Shown here piece by piece: positions 6,990 through 7,619 of a stretch of DNA of 7,619 nt. Origin of the DNA: Pseudomonadota bacterium (GTDB lineage Bacteria > Pseudomonadota > Gammaproteobacteria > Burkholderiales > Burkholderiaceae_D); the NCBI GenBank assembly GCA_023391395.1, contig JAEWBA010000265.1:1-7619 (forward strand). Reading direction: 5' to 3'. The first letter of the stretch is position 1. Every line of letters starts with the position of its first letter. The notes under the pieces were generated by a model. That model was not told the origin of the DNA. It saw nothing but the letters and a program-made list of their open reading frames with translations, and made no database searches. The position numbers were made by a program, and so were the translations under genes.

Positions 6990-7172
6990 ATGACATTCGA
7001 GAATCTGATTTTCGATGCGCGCAGCATCGTCACGGTGGCCAGCTTCATCAGCTTCATCGGCATCATCTGGTGGGCGTACAGCGGCCGGCGCAAGCAAGAT
7101 TTCGCGGAAGCGGCCCAGTTGCCCTTCGCCGACGAGATGAATACCGCCGGCACGGAGGAGCGTCATGGCTGA
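6990..7172 (+). CDS. ccoQ: cbb3-type oxidase small subunit CcoQ
   Basis: CcoQ (60 residues here) is a single-helix subunit that helps hold CcoP to the CcoN-CcoO core and stabilises the complex. The sequence has a short N-terminus, one helix (about residues 13-31) ending in WWAYSGRRK, then the acidic family motif AAQLPFADE (41-49). The ATG lies 2 nt after the ccoO stop, with GAGA 5 nt before it inside the end of ccoO. This frame is open further upstream through ccoO, but only the part from 6990 looks like protein. The last 8 nt overlap ccoP. Confidence 0.94.
   Translation: MTFENLIFDARSIVTVASFISFIGIIWWAYSGRRKQDFAEAAQLPFADEMNTAGTEERHG
7154..7160 (+). promoter_or_regulatory. Strong ribosome binding site for ccoP inside ccoQ
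   Basis: GGAGGAG lies just upstream of ATG 7165 (6 nt from the GGAGG core). It is the strongest Shine-Dalgarno in the window and fixes the ccoP start within the last codons of ccoQ. Confidence 0.8.
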
Positions 7173-7619
7173 TTTCACCAGCAACTTCTGGAACGGGTAC
7201 ATCACGGTACTCACCTTGCTCGGCATCGGTGGCTGCGCCTTGCTGCTGTGGATGCAGTCCAAGGTCAAGATCAAGGTCGCGCCGGACGGCAAGCAGGAAA
7301 CCACCGGCCATGTCTGGGACGAGATCACGGAACTGAACAATCCCATGCCGCGCTGGTGGATGTGGCTGTTCTACATCACCATCGTGTTCGCCCTGGTTTA
7401 TCTTGCCCTGTACCCCGGCCTGGGCAATTTCGCCGGCAAGCTTGGCTGGCAATCTACCGGTCAGTATCAGGAAGAGTTGAAGAAGGCTGATGCCGAATAC
7501 GGCCCGCTGTTCGCTGAGTACCGTCAGCAGGACCTGAAGGCGGTTGCCGCCGACCCGCAGGCGCAGGCCATCGGAGAACGCCTGTTCCTGACCTACTGCG
7601 CCCAGTGTCACGGCTCGTA
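7165..7619 (+). CDS. ccoP: cbb3-type oxidase di-heme cytochrome c subunit III (CcoP), 5' part cut by window end
   Basis: CcoP takes electrons from soluble or membrane cytochromes c and passes them to CcoO. The frame is open from ATG 7165 to the window end, giving 151 complete codons of a protein usually near 300 residues. It begins MADFTSNFWNGYI, with a first helix at about residues 12-30 and a cytoplasmic loop carrying the CcoP motif HVWDEITELNNPMPRWW (49-65). A second helix follows at about 64-85, then the periplasmic part with the first heme c site CAQCH (145-149). The second CxxCH lies beyond the window. Two helices are the usual proteobacterial form, unlike one-helix versions. The gene overlaps ccoQ by 8 nt and has a very strong Shine-Dalgarno. 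No stop or frameshift is seen in the visible part. Confidence 0.96.
   Translation, partial: MADFTSNFWNGYITVLTLLGIGGCALLLWMQSKVKIKVAPDGKQETTGHVWDEITELNNPMPRWWMWLFYITIVFALVYLALYPGLGNFAGKLGWQSTGQYQEELKKADAEYGPLFAEYRQQDLKAVAADPQAQAIGERLFLTYCAQCHGS

Noticed and set aside
1..7619. Insertion sequences, CRISPR arrays, tRNA/rRNA genes, attachment sites
   Set aside because: Genes fill nearly the whole window without disruption. I saw no terminal repeats, direct repeat arrays, transposase motifs or tRNA-like sequence.

Overview
The window is a single co-directional (+) block of aerobic/microaerobic respiration genes. It is a cbb3-type cytochrome c oxidase locus with its assembly genes, in the order hemN (3' part), a DsbD_2/SafE-like membrane protein, ccoI, ccoS, an unnamed four-helix membrane protein, then ccoN, ccoO, ccoQ and ccoP (5' part). 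The DNA is GC-rich by eye, with strong G/C third positions. Protein sequences, gene content and a two-helix CcoP point to a proteobacterium. A betaproteobacterium of the Burkholderiales, perhaps Oxalobacteraceae-like, is my best guess, but that is an impression and not a database result.

Positions 1-4758 hold maturation functions. HemN is the oxygen-independent heme synthesis enzyme. The SafE-like protein and the CcoI P1B-type ATPase handle metal or thiol chemistry, CcoI exporting Cu+ for the CuB site. CcoS is needed for cofactor insertion. These genes are packed like one operon: a 10-nt gap, an ATGA overlap, a 15-nt gap and another ATGA overlap. The last member, a 134-residue four-helix protein fused by overlap to ccoS, has no function I can name and is the most interesting protein here. 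No promoter for this block is visible; it must lie upstream of the window.

Positions 4759-4932 are the only real intergenic region. They hold several small inverted repeats, a near-perfect FNR/ANR-type box (4856-4869), a plausible -10 element at class II spacing, a short 5'-UTR hairpin and a strong Shine-Dalgarno sequence. Together these place the ccoN start at GTG 4933, about 100 nt downstream of the longest-ORF start.

Positions 4933-7619 encode the oxidase: CcoN (catalytic, hemes b and b3, CuB), CcoO (mono-heme c), CcoQ (small stabilising subunit) and CcoP (di-heme c, cut by the window end just after its first CxxCH). All visible catalytic ligands are intact and I see no frameshifts, mobile elements, tRNAs, rRNAs or CRISPR arrays. 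ccoG, ccoH and an fnr/anr regulator are not in the window. The locus is mostly a known system; the novelty lies in the unnamed four-helix gene, the thiol-rich SafE-like protein and the layout of the ccoN leader.
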